64,000 nt of DNA from assembly GCA_963575745.1 (NCBI GenBank), contig CAUYUJ010001340.1, positions 1-64,000 of the forward strand, given 5' to 3'. Shown piece after piece: positions 10,750 to 22,970 of the stretch. Position 1 is the stretch's first letter; each line of letters begins with the position of its first letter. Made by a program: the position numbers and the translations under genes. The stretch comes from Prorocentrum cordatum. Lineage: Eukaryota > Sar > Dinophyceae > Prorocentrales > Prorocentraceae. A model generated the notes under the pieces. It saw only the letters and a list, made by a program, of their open reading frames with translations, had not been told where the DNA came from and ran no database searches.

Positions 10750-12461
10750 TTATCTGGCATTCCCTCCCAAGCACTTCAATCCGCTCTTGAAGACTAGCGT
10801 AGCCCCTCTCGTCATCTTGCGGCCACCACCTTTCAGGTTCGCCAGCCTCCTGCCCCTGCCTCGCATGCCCTTGTACCGCTTCCCACTCTTCGTCTTCGCC
10901 GCCGTCCCGTGCGTGATGAGGTCCACTCCTACGTGCGGGCACGCTCTCAATACTGGTAGTCCTCTACGCGCCATGTCCTTCGCAACAGTTTTACGCAGCC
11001 ACATCGCGCTCGCTGAAACAGCTCCTTTGCCTTGGCCCCCCACCGAGAACTGGAGGCCAACCTCGCTGAACTCGCAAAACACGCGTCGATGGTGTCGCCG
11101 AAGTCCTGCACGATATACTGCTGCTGCTGTCGCAAACGCACACCTAGGTCGTCCACATACATACGCCACTTTGCGCGCGGCCTCTCCACCACTGGGCCAC
11201 CCACCGTCGAATGGATGGCCATACTCAGGAAGCACACAGGGAACTTGCTACCTGCTACGATCGTGGTCACTGTGCTGGTCTCGCTGGACACTGAACCCCG
11301 CACTATGAGCCTCCTTGCCATCGCGATGTACGAACACACCACCGCTAGCACTCCCGCGTTGGAAATCAGCTGCTTGCCCGCCTCCCACAGCACGTGCCAA
11401 CTCACCCTTCCAACGGCGTCGACGAAGTCCAGCACTGCGGTGATGGTGGCCTCCAGCTCCTCACTCTCGTCGTCGGGATCGTCAATCTCATGACTGAGTA
11501 ATACATCCCACGCCGCGTCCTCAGCTGCCTCCCCGTGGCTCGTGCAGCCCCGACTCCTCTGGTTCTCATTTGCCCACTTGATGATATACGGCCCTCTCCT
11601 GGCTTCCCGCGCGCGGATGGTGGTGGGCAGCAAACCAATCACGCTGTCGGTGGTGAGGGTCTTCGGAATTATGAAGAAGAAGAATGTGGCCATGTGGATC
11701 GGTCAGATCAGCGTGCGCTCCACCGCCCTGGGGATGTCCAGCAGTCTGCTGTAAGCCTCGCCGCATGCACCCTGCAGCATGGATGGATGCCACCGATCCA
11801 CTCCAATTCCTGTGCGTCTCCTGAAAGTGCGCGCCGCCTCCTTCAACCTGTCCACATCCTCCTCCTTGAAGTCTTCAAGCCCCTGCCTGGGCTCCTGCTC
11901 CCATGGCCTCGGTTCCTCCTGCAACTCCCCCCTGGCCCTCCAGACGACCTTCCACTCCTTCAAGGTGTACCCCGCCGCATCTGATGGGTACGCTGCCTTC
12001 TCCAAGGTGTCTGCGCGCCTGGGACTCCACGCTGTAGCTGCCCTACTGAGCCCGTTAAAACTTCCTGCTGCTCCTGCTGTTGCTATCTCCGGCTCACCAG
12101 CCCACTTCGCCTTTCTCTCTCGCAGCAACCTCTGGTCTACATCTTTTATCTTGCACTCCGCCTCCAGCAACCAGCTCTGGAACTTTGTTTCCTCGCCCCC
12201 ACTTCGCATCAACCTAGCCGCTATAATGCCACAGCGCGCCTGCCAGATACCCTGCCCCTCAGCGCTGGTGTACTTCATGCGCTTGGGCCTGACCTGTGAC
12301 AACTTCTCCTGGCTACTGATTTCGAAGTGCCTCTTCTGCGCCATGTCTTGATCCTTCGCTTTCCTCCATCTCAGGTCGGCGCCTCGCAGTCCATGCAGGG
12401 ATCGTGTTGACATCTGACTTAGCAGGCCTCCTGTTCCAGCACCCGCATATACTTGGCCCAC
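10750..12461 (-). pseudogene. LINE reverse transcriptase domain
   Basis: The frame ending at 11703 carries the pre-RT linker and FRRRTGIGVDRWHPSML, the usual entry to a dinoflagellate LINE RT. The next frame (11693-10947) has FFFFIIPKTLTTDSVIGLLP (motif 2), VLDFVDAVGRVSWHVLWEAG (motif A, catalytic Asp) and KWRMYVDDLGVRL (motif C, YVDD). A third frame (to 10750) has the thumb entry PHVGVDLITHGTAAKTK and KGMRGRGRRLANL. Both catalytic motifs are intact as peptides, but two frame changes separate them. Confidence 0.75.
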
Positions 12462-13350
12462 GCTTTGTTGGTCTGCCCCTGCGTCTTGAACTCCTGCGCC
12501 CGCTCGTATCTCGGGGGTGCGGGCACACGTCCTATCTGCATCTCTGGTAACGCCTTGGGCTTCTCCAACACTCTGACCCTGCGCTCCACGGCCTGGAGCT
12601 CGATCGCGAGCCGGGCTGGCTCGCGCGGCGCCACTGGCCAGGATTCCTGCACTTCTACGTGCGGGGCCTGCGCCGGCACCGTGTCTGCCACCAAGACGCT
12701 GTCGATGTTGCTATTGCCGTAGGCATGCCTGCATGCGCCGCAACCCGCGCTGGGCGCCACCACCATTGATTGCCTGGGCCACTCTCACACGCTCGAACAC
12801 CTCAGGCGCTATCTGGAAGTCACCCCCGATGATCCACGGTGCCCCCAGGCTCTGCAGCTTTCCGATCACGCGCACAATGAGCTGCGCGTTCCTGCGCGTC
12901 ATGGCCCTCGGCCGCCCACAGGTACACAGTGGCGAACACCACGCCCTTCCCGATCGACAGCCACGCCGCTGTGGTCCTACCTGGGCTGCCCTTCGGCGAT
13001 ATGTCCCAGTCGTCCTTGCTGCGCAAGTAGGCCATGCCCACTCTCTTCGGCACCGCAAAGCCACCCCCGCCGATGTGCCTGCCTCTCCATTCTGCCCCGT
13101 GGCGGCCACCGCTGCCGCGCCGCCCGCGTGGCACCCCTGTGCCTTCATGCTCTGCGAGACCACCGCCAACTTGTCCGTGGTCAGGTGGTGCTCCTGCACT
13201 GCGTAGCATTGCAGCCGCCCCTGCAACTCTTCCATGATCTTCTCTACTATCGCGCCCCAGCCCGAGTCGCTATACGTCCACAACGTGACCGCGTCATGCT
13301 TGGGCTTCCTGACTCGATTGTCAGGAACGCTTCTGCTTCTTTGCTGCTTG
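12419..13350 (-). pseudogene. LINE AP-type endonuclease domain
   Basis: Nicks target DNA to prime reverse transcription. Ordered motifs in changing frames: VTLWTYSDSGW (start of domain), CYAVQEHHLT (catalytic E motif), KGVVFATVYLWAAEGHD, LGAPWIIGGDFQIAPEVF (the GDFN-like motif, here GDFQ), then GNSNIDSVLVAD and VEVQESWPVAPREPARLAIE (C-terminal substrate-binding part). Frame changes occur near 13060 and 12730. A separate frame near 13210-12820 carries the middle strand. The Asn of GDFN is replaced by Gln, and the final SDH motif is not clear, consistent with decay. Confidence 0.65.
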
Positions 13351-14250
13351 CTCGGCCAGGCTGGCGCACACCTCCCACCATCGCTTCCGCTGTTCAGGTG
13401 TAGCTTCATCTGGTACTCCTCCTGCTTTGAGCCATTCTTGTTCTTCAACAGTGAGCTGTAGCCCGTCATCTTGCGCTGCTGCTGCCCGTGGCGCAGCTGC
13501 GCCTCGCCCTGCACCACGAGCATCAGGTGGATCACCGGGACTCCCCGCGTCCATATACATGTCCCCCTGCTTTGCATTGGCAAGGATTTTGCCCGGCACC
13601 GTGAGGACCTGCTCATATTCCTGCCTACTGATGCCGCCGCCTTCGACCGCACCTCCGAACTGCTTCTGCATGGCCGCAGGGAAGGCCGGGGATTCCCTGA
13701 CCCCGTCCCGCACCTTAAGCTCCTGCTCCTTGGCCCTGGCAATCCCCAATTGCTCCTGCCTCCTCTCGAGCCTTGCCTCGGCCTCCTCCATCCGCTTCTC
13801 AAACCAGCTGACGTCGGTAGCCAAGGTCCCGGTCTCCTTCTCAAGCTTCTCTCTGGCGTAGCGCGCCTGCGCGAGCTGCGCCGCAGGCGCAACTGTGCCC
13901 GCTTGAAGAGCCGCGCCAAGTCCACCTGCGGCTCCTCGTCTGCGGGCTTCTCCTGATTGCCATCCTTGATTGCCCTGAGCTCTTCCCGCATGGCGCCCAG
14001 CTTCTTCTGCGCGGCTGCCCCCCGCTCGGTCGGGCCCAGCAGCGCCTGCTTGATGCCGCGGCGCCTCAGCCCCGCAGCCTCGGCGCTGCCTCCGCGTTGC
14101 AAAATTGCCCGGTGCCCCGCAGCTGCAGGGCCACTTGCCGCTGCCACTGCTCCCAGCACGCCGCGGCAGCCCCATGCCGGCATCGCGCGCCCGACCGCCG
14201 AGCGGTAAACCGCTCTGCTCGCCGCGGACCAGCGGCGCCCCTTTGTCCAC
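13321..14250 (-). pseudogene. LINE ORF1-like protein with coiled coil
   Basis: The 5' module. Near the start, PCSCGAPGNFATRRQ followed by GCGAE resembles a zinc-ribbon of CxCG...CG type. A second frame then carries IKQALLGPTERGAAAQKK-like helical sequence, and from about 13890 the first frame resumes with YAREKLEKETGTLATDVSWF and EEAEARLERRQEQLGIARAK, a predicted coiled coil. It ends with a Gln/Lys-rich tail KKQKRS at the stop at 13321. ORF1 proteins of LINEs typically bind the element's RNA as multimers, which fits. One frameshift near 13890. Confidence 0.55.
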
Positions 14251-14274
14251 AAGGGCGTTGCCCCCGCGAGTGGG

Positions 14275-14375
14275 ACATATTGAACCAAGATGGCAACGGA
14301 AGATGCCCCCGCGAGGCCCTCAGGAGCCCCCCAAGAGGCCCCCAAGCGGCCCCAGGAGGCCCCCCAAATGCCCCC
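14275..14375. repeat. GGCC-rich repeat beside LINE 5' end
   Basis: A short run of CCAAGAGGCCCCCAAGCGGCC-like steps, same orientation as the block at 7770-8400. Confidence 0.6.
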
Positions 14376-16028
14376 TCCAGCACGCAAGCAAGTGCCAGCG
14401 ACGCTACAATATGGGCCGGCGAAATGAGCGAAGCGATTGAATAACTCTTGAGCTTCTCCGCGCCGGATGCTGAATGTCTCCGCGCCCCCCCAGTCCTCGA
14501 AGTAGACAGGCGAATGCGCGCGTGAACGGGGGGCCGAGCTCTTCCTGCGCATCGGGGTCGTCCATGGCGCTATTGGCGGCCTCGTGGCACCCCTTGCCCT
14601 GCTCCAGCATGGCCTTGACCGCGGGAGAGGCGCAGCTGATGAGGAGGGCGGTCCACAACATTCCAATGATCTATCGGATCTCGGCAACGCTCGTGAGCGA
14701 CAGCCTGGCGAGGACGATGAGCAGCTCGGACACTGCATTGGCCTCTTTGGCGCATTGGCCGAGCAGGTCGCTAACGAGCCGCCTGGTCTTCTGCTGCGAC
14801 TGATCTCCTCCGTCCTCCTGCGCTCGTTTCAGCCCTCATGTAAGCGCCGCCAAATCCAGCGCAACGTCGCACCGTTCGGTGGCGTCTGGGTTTCTCCGAG
14901 GAAGATTGTCGAGCGACGGTGAGTGGGTACGGATATGTTCCTGCAGCTGTTCGAAGGGTTTGAACCCTATGTTCGATCAGGATACAATCTGCCTCCATAG
15001 TATCTGGAAACGTCCACGCATCTCCCCCCCACCCCCCCACCCCCCTCGCAATTGTGGCCAGAAGGTGTCACTGCGCCGTTGTTTTATACACAGCTGAAGG
15101 TGACAAGGCAGAACGGGCAGACGTTTGCGGTGACAGCTCGGGTCCAAATCTCTCCAAAACCATGTTTGGCCATGTGGTTCTGCGTGACCCCCTTGTACGT
15201 TGTGAACGTCCACTAGAATTCTATCCCCGATTCATCCTTGAAGCCGCAGGGCCAGACATTCTCATTGGTAGTTTCATGAGCGCCGGCAAGTTCAGGAGGG
15301 GGAGGTTGAGCAGGAGTCCGACCAGGAAAGGGCACAACATCCATATGTACACCTCGGCGTAATACCGAACAATATTGCATAGCAGACTCGTGTTTCATCT
15401 CATCGTCCGTGAGCAGGTCGAGCCACCCCGTGCGAATCTGACTTCTTAGAAACCCGCCCTCATCATCAAGCCCTCCCACTCCTTGCAGCACATCCTCCCT
15501 CATCTGTATAGCCCAGGGGTTCAAATCGGTTCGAATTCTCTGTTTTCGATCGCCGGGTCCGCCCCGAAGGGGGAAGTGACCGAAGAGGAAGGTGCGGATC
15601 TGTCTTCTTTTCAACGGGTAGGCGATGAGGCGATGATGGCATGATCCTCTTGAGGAGCCGCCCCGCATCTCAAGCTTCGCGGGAGCCATGCGCCAATACC
15701 CCAAGACTTGCAACGTACTCTGGGAATGGTGCAGTATCGTGCATTCGCGGGTCTCCCTTCGTGGGCCTTACCTCCCATAGCACGTCGAGCGTATCTAGCA
15801 ACAATATGATATATGTCAGTATGCCGCTTACCGAAACATAAGTAGGACCCGTTACCATGTAGTGAGGCGTTCTGTAAACACCATGTGGAAAGCGCGCGTT
15901 TAATTACACGCAGGGCGCATTTTGTCATTGGCCAAAAACTGCCGAAGGAATGAAACGCGGTCACCTCGGCGTTCTTCCGCTGCGCCAGCAAACTACAGTT
16001 GGCGCCAACCCTGACCCTTAGGTTACTA
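14376..16028. other. unassigned spacer
   Basis: Mixed composition. A C-rich run (15020-15050) is the only simple repeat. No protein motif, tRNA or rRNA is recognisable on either strand. Confidence 0.3.
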
Positions 16029-16101
16029 GGCCACATGCGAACCCTACCCCTCCCCCTCAAAAATCGTGGGGGGGGGGCGGGGGTAGAGGTCGCATGTGGC
16101 C
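16029..16101. repeat. hairpin-forming inverted repeat
   Basis: Left arm 16029-16056 begins GGCCACATGCGA and continues CTACCCC-TCCCC. Right arm 16073-16101 is its near-perfect reverse complement. The loop contains CTCAAAAATCGT. Weaker similarity extends outward (GGTTACTAGG versus CACTATGGGTAAC). It could fold as a long stem or be the end-to-end remains of a small inverted-repeat element. Confidence 0.7.
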
Positions 16102-16454
16102 CACTATGGGTAACGTGCAGTGGACCTGGGTGGGCGGGGCAGGGAGGGCGATGGCGCCCGTCCTCGAGGCTCGAGCCTGGAGCCAGGCCCCCACCCCCGA
16201 AAGCACAAGCAGCACGTCTTGTTTAGTCATGTTTTGCTTGCGCCCTATCTCGGCGAGGGCCCCGTCTTACAGGTGATTCGCTCGCTCGCTAATCGCAGCA
16301 AGTTCGTTCAACCCCTGATGGGGTCCTGCCAAAAAAAACTTCGAGGTATCATCAGCGTGCAGGCACAGAGAGGTGTCCACAGCCCAATCCAGAAAAGGAT
16401 GCTGGGCCACGAGATCCTCCGTTCCCACCCCCCACGCCTCCATCCGTCTGGAGA

Positions 16455-16556
16455 GGGATGAGGAGGAGGAGGAGGAGGAGGAGGAGGAGGAGGAGGAGGG
16501 AGAGGAGAAGGAGGAGGAGGAAGAGGAGGAGAAGGAGGAGGAGGGGAGGAGAAAGT
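16455..16556. repeat. (GGA)n tract
   Basis: Short purine microsatellite with GAA and GGGA variants. Confidence 0.95.
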
Positions 16557-16732
16557 CACGATGAAAGACCCAGACCGCCGACGGTGTGCTTCTTGTCCAC
16601 CCGCACTGCTTTCCCAATAATCTCGGCCCCATGGGCCCGCCCGCAAGCCCCACGGGACCCTCAGACCCAGATCCGTGACGGAGAGCTGCGCAGGGCGCCG
16701 CGGCCAGGGAAACAACATATCTATAAACACGT

Positions 16733-17150
16733 GGGCGTATATGTATATATATACATATATATTAAAAACGTAAGTGCGTCAGCTATATATATATATATAT
16801 ATATATGTGTGCGTATTGACTGGAGGAGGTCTGACAAGTGGGAAAAGAGGAATGGGGGAGGAGGAGGAAAAGGAGGAGGAGAAGGAGGATGAGGAGGAGC
16901 AGGAGAAGGACGAGGACGAAGACGAGGACGAAGACAAGGAGGAGGACGAGGAGGAGCAAATGGAGGAAATGGAGGAGGAAACCAAGGACGAGGAGGGAGG
17001 AGGAGGAGAAGTAGGAGGAGGAGAAGGAGGAGGAGGAGGAGGAGAAGGAGGAGGAGGAGGAGGAGGAGGGAGGAGGAACAACGAGGAGGAGGAGGAGGAA
17101 GGAGGAGGAGGAGGAAGGAGGAAGGATGAGGAAGGAGGACGAATAGAGAA
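16733..17150. repeat. (TA)n tract followed by (GGA/GAC)n tract
   Basis: Two TA-rich stretches (16738-16765 and 16785-16808) separated by a short unique sequence, followed from about 16850 by GGA/GAC triplets. The strongest local AT island in this part of the window. Confidence 0.9.
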
Positions 17151-18114
17151 TGGATGAGGATTACTGAGGCAGATCGAGGATAAGGGGGGGCTGCGTCGAC
17201 CTCGACCCCGAATCCAACAGCGAACAACGAGCAGGAGGGAAAGTCCGGAAAGGAGGGAGGACAACGGAAGGCGCATGGGCAAGGGAGGAAGGAGGGGGGA
17301 GGAGGAAGATGAGAGGACAGAGAGAAGGGGAGGAAGAGAACCGAAGAGGAGGGAGGAGGACAGGGGGGAGGGAGGAGGAGCAGGGAGGAGGCCCCAGGGG
17401 CGTCTCCAGGGGCACGAGAGGACGAGCTGGGACGAGGCCAGCGCGGGCGAGCGCCTCGGGACCAGGGCGGGGACGGGGGACCCGACGGCGACAGAGAGAG
17501 AGAGAGAGTCAGAGAGACAGAGACACAGAGACACAGGGAGACAGAGACACAGAGACACAGAGACACAGAGGCACAGAGACACAGAGACACAGAGACAGAG
17601 AGCAGGTCCGACAGACAGACACGACTCTCCGAGAGAAAGAGAGGGAGAGGGAGGGAGGTGTAAAGAGACGACACGGGGCAAGAACTGGAGATGCATAGCC
17701 GAGAGCACCGGGCGAAGGGAGGCGGGGGCAAGCGGAGAACGGCATGGCCAGGCGGTGGTGATAGACAGGGGGGCGAACAGGCGGAGGCAGACAACCACGG
17801 AGAGAGACAGACATACAGAGATTGACAAGGCTCTGACAGAGGCAGTGAGAGCCGGGCACCGTGCTTGTTGAGATGGGCATACAAGGATTACCACCCTGCC
17901 CTCTCGAGGTAGCGTAGGAGTGAGAGGGGGTAGGGAGAAGAGGGGGGGGAGGGGGAAGGAGGGAGGGCCTCCTCCTCTTCCTCCTCCTCCTTCATCCCGT
18001 CTCCTTGCGAATAACTCCTCACTGTCGTACCCCCCAGACTTGTTGGTAGGACGGGCTGGGCGTTTCGCCTGCTACCTCCTCACCTTTCACGATTCTGAAG
18101 CTTGAAATCCCAAA
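17151..18114. repeat. purine-rich spacer with (CACAGAGA)n array
   Basis: Mostly GA-rich. A clean GACACAGA-type 6-8-bp microsatellite covers 17490-17610, and a pyrimidine tract lies at 17970-17995. No gene seen. Confidence 0.7.
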
Positions 18115-18620
18115 CAGACTCAAGGATGGAAGGCGGGTGGTTTTCAAATTGTGGCTCTCGCTTAGCGCCGCGGCCATTACTTCTGAAAGTTTGCAAGAGC
18201 TTCAAACATGGAGGGCGGATCCTTTTCAACATGTGCCTCTCGCCCTAGCGCCAAGCGCATGTGTCGCAAAAAGGGTGCAACCGCTTCAAGCATGGAGGAT
18301 AGGTCCTTTTCAAAGTGTGGCTCTCGAATTGGCGCCGAGCGCACTCGCCGTAAAAAGGTTGCAACAAGTTCAAGGATGGAGGGTTGGTCCGATTCGAATG
18401 TTCGCTCTCGCCTTCGCGCCGCGCACATTCGTCTTAAAAGTGTGCAGCAACTTCAAAGATTGAGGGCGGGTAGGATTTAAAGTGTGGTCCTCGCCTCAGC
18501 GCACCTCACATTCGTCTCAAAAGTGAGCAACAGCTTCAATGATGGAAGGCGGCTCCTCTTCAAAATGCGGCTCGCACCTGAGCGCCGCGCACATTCGTCC
18601 AACAGTTTGCAGCAGATTTA
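18115..18620 (+). repeat. 83-bp satellite, six copies
   Basis: Period 82-84 bp, set by TGGCTCTCGC-like words at 18152, 18234, 18318, 18402, 18485 and 18567. Consensus steps: TTCAAGGATGGAGGGCGG, TCCTTTTCAA, GTGGCTCTCGCC, GCGCCGCGCACATTCGTC, AAAGTTTGCAGCAGC. The same family lies in reverse orientation at 63410-64000. Confidence 0.85.
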
Positions 18621-18639
18621 AGAACCCGTCGGGTTGAAA

Positions 18640-19990
18640 CTATCCTGCCGAACGGCCCACCCAAATGCAGTTGTGAGCACCGCGGCTGTATCGTCTTTGG
18701 CGGAGCTCCCTATGGAGCGACGACTCGGGTGAAAAAGAATCGAAGTTGGTGCGGCAGAGCCATGCGAGCACTGCGACTGGGGCCGTTGGTGTAGCTCCTT
18801 CAGGGGCCACGAAACGTGTGAGGGGTGCGACGGTGGGCCATTCTGAATACAGTGGATGATGCGAGAGAAGCCACTGGGCCTTGGGTGGAGCTCCTTATGG
18901 GGCCTCGAAACGTGAGGGGTGTGCCGAAATGAATGGCGGGGACGCAAGCGAACGGTGCCACTGGGACCTTCACTGGCGATCCCTATGGAGCCACGAAGCG
19001 TGTGAGTGGTGCGCTGACCTGTGGCGGGGACGCATGCGAACTGCGCCACTGGAAACTTGGGTGGGGCTCCCTATGGGGCCACGAAACGTGTGGGGGGTGT
19101 TGCCGAGTGTGCCGAACTGGGGGGCGGGGGCGCATGCGAACGGTGTCACTTAAATCCTCGGTGGAGCTCCCAGTGGGGCTGCGAAGCGTTTGAGTGGTGT
19201 GCCAACATGGGCGGCGGGGACGCACGCAAATGGTGCTACGGGACCTTGGGTGGGGCACCCCATGGGGACTCGAAACGTGCAAGGGGTGTGACGACATGGG
19301 TGGCGGGAGCGCAAGCGAACTGTGCCACGGGGACCTTGGGTGGAGCTCCCTGTAGGGCCACGAAACGTGTGAGTGGTGTGCCAGAACGTGAGGCGGAGAC
19401 GCATGCAAACGGTGCCACTGCGACCTTCTGTGGAGCTGCCTATGCAGCCACGAAGCATGCGAGGGGTGTGCCGACATGAGTGGCAGGACGCATGCGAATG
19501 GTGCCGCTGGGACTTCAAGTGGATCTCCATATGGGGCAACAAAACGTGCGAAAGGTGTGCCGGCATGGTGGCGGGGACGCATGCAAACGATGTGACTGAG
19601 ACCTTCGGTGGAGGCCCCTGTAGGTGTGAGGGGTGTGCCGAAATGTGTGGCGGAGACGCATGCGAACGGTGCCACGGGGACCTTCTGTGGAGCTACCTAT
19701 GCAGCCACGAAACGTGCGAGGAGTTTGCCGAAATGAGTGCTGGGACGCATGCGAATGGTGCCGCTGGGACATTAAGCGGATCTCCCTAGTGGGCCACAAA
19801 ACGTGTGAGGGGTGTGCCGACATGGGTGGCGGGGACGCACGCGAACGATGTCACTGTGACATTCGGTGGAGCTCCCCAGGGGGCCACGAAGCGTGTGAAA
19901 GGTGTGATGGAATCGGCGGCCGGGGCCGCTGGGACCTTGGGTGGAGCTCCCTGTGGGGTCACGAGCCGAGCGAGAGGTGTGCCAAAATTG
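18640..19990 (+). repeat. 90-bp satellite, about 15 copies
   Basis: Units begin GGAGCTCCCTATGGGGCC, continue ACGAAACGTGTGAGGGGTGTG, then CGACATGGGTGGCGGGGACG and CATGCGAACGGTGCCACTGGGACC. Period 84-99 bp, mostly 90, so codon phase is kept for runs of units and long frames appear on both strands (for example a Gly-Ala-Pro-Tyr-Gly-Ala-Thr-Lys-Arg module on plus). Substitutions do not favour synonymous sites by eye and there is no start or signal, so I call it a satellite. It abuts the 83-bp array. Confidence 0.8.
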
Positions 19991-20379
19991 TTGGCGTGTG
20001 GAGGGCAGAGGCAGGGATGAGAGAAGCGGGCGGTGGGGTGGGGTGGGTGGGGGGGGAGAAACGAGTGAGACGCGGGGCGCTGACTCTTCCAAACAAGGAC
20101 CCAACTCCGCAGGCTGGTTGCGAAAAAACAGAATGTGTGTTCTGCCACGCCTTATGATTGTCATGACACAACAAGCATGTTGATTCGCGGCGCTGACATC
20201 CCAGAACTGGTATTCGGCACGATCGAAGATTCTCAGACGTTTTTCTTTTAATGGGACACGTCCCGCAATGACAGTACAGTCTTGCCGGGATCTATGAAGA
20301 AGGGACTTGGAGGGAGGGTGGATTGCAACATAGATGATGCGTCTTGAATGTACGCTGGTCCTCCTCCGTTGCAACCTCC

Positions 20380-20440
20380 TCCTCCTCCTTCTCCTCCTCC
20401 TCCTCACCATCACCATCACCATCACCGTCACCGTTACCAC

Positions 20441-20511
<71 letters not shown>

Positions 20512-20766
20512 GCAGCATCGTCATCAGCACTATCACCATCATCACCATCATCAATACCATCAACATCCGCATCAGCATCAACAGCATCATGAACATCATC
20601 ATCATCAGCATCAGCCGAACAATCATCATCAGCTGCAACAGCACCAGCATCAGCATCAACAGTATAGTTGCTCTCCTCGTCCTCCTCCTCATCTTCATCG
20701 TTGACATCCTCATCCTTATCATCATCACCACCAGCATCATCCTCCTCGTCATAATCAGCATCACCC

Positions 20767-20802
<36 letters not shown>

Positions 20803-21002
20803 GCAACGACATCATCATCAGCATCAACAACACCATCGGCATCATCCTCAGTATTATCATCACCATCGTCATCAGCATCCGCAGCATGATCACCTCCGTT
20901 TTCATCAGTATCATCAGCATCATCCTCATATGCACCATCATCAGCCGCATCACCACCATCGTCATCATCATCAGCATCATCAATCATCAATCATCAATCA
21001 TC

Positions 21003-21063
<61 letters not shown>

Positions 21064-21690
21064 GACAGCAGCATCATCGACATCGTCATCGTCATCGACA
21101 ACAGCGTCATCGCCAGAATACGCATCACCATCACCACAACAACCATCATCAGTATCATCAGCAGCCGACTCAGCATCACCATCTTCATCATAATCAGCAT
21201 CAGCATCTTCATTATCACTATCATCAGCATCATTCGCATCATCATCACCAGTATCATCAGCATCATCATCACGACCATCATCATCATCATCAGCATCATC
21301 ACCATCATCATCATCATCATTATCATCATCGTCATCACCATCATCAGCATTCGCATCGTCATCATCATCAGCAGCAGTATCAGCATCATCATGGGCATCA
21401 AGATCCTCAGCGGTATTCCCAGAATAATGGATTACTGATACCCGTGACATTAAAACAATACAGCCAGTACCACCACCATAGCCGCCAAGTTTCATCAGTT
21501 TCAGCATCGCCAACGCCACCACCACCATCATCATGCTCATCATCGGCATCATCATCCTCATCTTCTTCTTCCTCATCACTAGCATCATCATCTTCCTCAC
21601 CGCCATCACTATCACCATCAACATCAGCATCACTATCACCATCATCACCATCATCATCATCAGTAGCATCATCATCCCCTGGGGGGAGGG
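20380..21690. repeat. (ATC/CAT)n compound microsatellite, 1.3 kb
   Basis: CAT triplets with frequent CAG, CAA and CGT interruptions and a (CAG)n stretch near 20490. Translates as poly-His, poly-Ile/Ser or poly-Met/Asp in the six frames. Considered non-coding. Confidence 0.95.
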
Positions 21691-22970
21691 CGGCGTGCCT
21701 GCCATCTCTGCTCGCCCAGCGCGAAGGACACCGCATACCTCGCGCACCGCCGCCGCCCTCCAGTGGGAGAGGGGGGGGGCGCGCGCAGGGCGCGGGGGGC
21801 GAACGAGGTGCCCCGAAGGAGGCCGAGGAGCAGGAGGAAGAGGAATCTTGCACTTGCTTCACCTGCGATCCCAGTGGGCCCAACAGCTTTGCTGCCTCGG
21901 GCAACGCTCGTTCAGCTGCCGACGGCCCCCGAAGTCCCCCGACGGGGGTGGCGCATCCCGCCCATGAGCTGCGCACAGGGCCGCACACACGCCACGCAAA
22001 AGCCCCAGAGCGCCCGAAGGCGCCACGAGAAAGCCCCGAGCTGCGGCGTGTCGGCATCCGACTGGGGGAAGGGCGCAATGGGCGGTCAGCCATTCTGTGA
22101 TCACAACATTCAATCTTACCCTGGGAGACCCCTTCGGCACCCGCAACGACCCCGAGAACCTCGCATGGGGGGCCCGGAGGATCCCGAGCGATCCCGACGA
22201 CTCCTGAACATGGTTTCGGTACGACTCCAAGAGCCACACGTCCTATGTTCAGTACACACATGGGCTCACCGTTTGGCCCCTGGGCCTTCCGCATCGTTTC
22301 TGGATGGGCTGCAAACGGATGCGCGATGAATTGATCATGGTGCGGAGACGGGCTGTCTAAACGAGCCCAAGGGTCAGAGCTGCCCAGTGCGCCATGCAAG
22401 CAGAGCTCGCAGGTGCACGACCCGTCCGCAGCCTCCTTTTGGCCCTCTTGCAGCCCGCGGAAGCGGCGGCGGCGCGCCTGGTGACGCCCACCGTGCCCAG
22501 GGCCAACAGGAATGCCACAGCTGTGGCTGCGAGAGAAGCCCCTAACCTCTTGATCCGCAGAACCTTTGGACGAGCCTGACCCAACACGAGGCCCAGGACG
22601 AGGCCAGCCCAGCACGAGACCTTGAGGTGGACCAGCACGGGGCCAGGGCCATGTCTGTTCCGGAAGGATACACGCATCTCCCTCTTGGCAATGCGGCCTT
22701 TCCAACGATACCACTGCTGGCCAACAAAAACGAACTAGAAAGATGGGTGCGTCGCTTGACTGATGCGTATCTGGCACGTAAATTGCATGTACTTACACGG
22801 GTCGCATCGCAACACCCCCGCCCCGCGGGGAGGGAGGGAGGGGGCATGATAGAGGGGCCCCTAGGGCAGCCCGCGCGGGCACTCTGTAAATGCCTGTATG
22901 TTAGGACATGTTAATCATGTTACTTGGGCAGCACGTTGAAGCTATTCTGGAGTGAACATTGTATTACTGT
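21691..22970. other. mixed spacer, possible small membrane ORF
   Basis: No confident gene. On the minus strand a frame ending at 22357 holds one membrane-like helix (SLAATAVAFLLALGTVGV) near 22490-22550 with basic flanks, and on plus a frame at 22650-22914 is non-repetitive, but neither shows a domain. Confidence 0.25.

Larger units (their letters stand above)
8752..14250 (-). mobile_element. decayed LINE with RNase H, about 5.5 kb
   Basis: All parts of an APE-type non-LTR retrotransposon occur in order on the minus strand: ORF1-like coiled coil, AP endonuclease, reverse transcriptase with YVDD, zinc knuckle, RNase H, and a C-terminal pair of CxxC modules. The frame changes at least eight times, often by one base, so this copy cannot encode a full product as given. 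No poly-A tail or target duplication was identified. GGCC-rich repeats lie beyond both ends (7770-8400 and 14275-14375), so it may have inserted in such an array. Confidence 0.8.

Noticed and set aside
15500-15560. GGTTCGAATTC-like string resembling a tRNA T-arm
   Set aside because: No acceptor stem, D-arm or anticodon arm can be placed around it.
20334-22100. 588-codon His/Ile-rich frame over 20.3-22.1 kb
   Set aside because: Direct translation of (CAT/ATC)n; composition follows the repeat and changes with frame.
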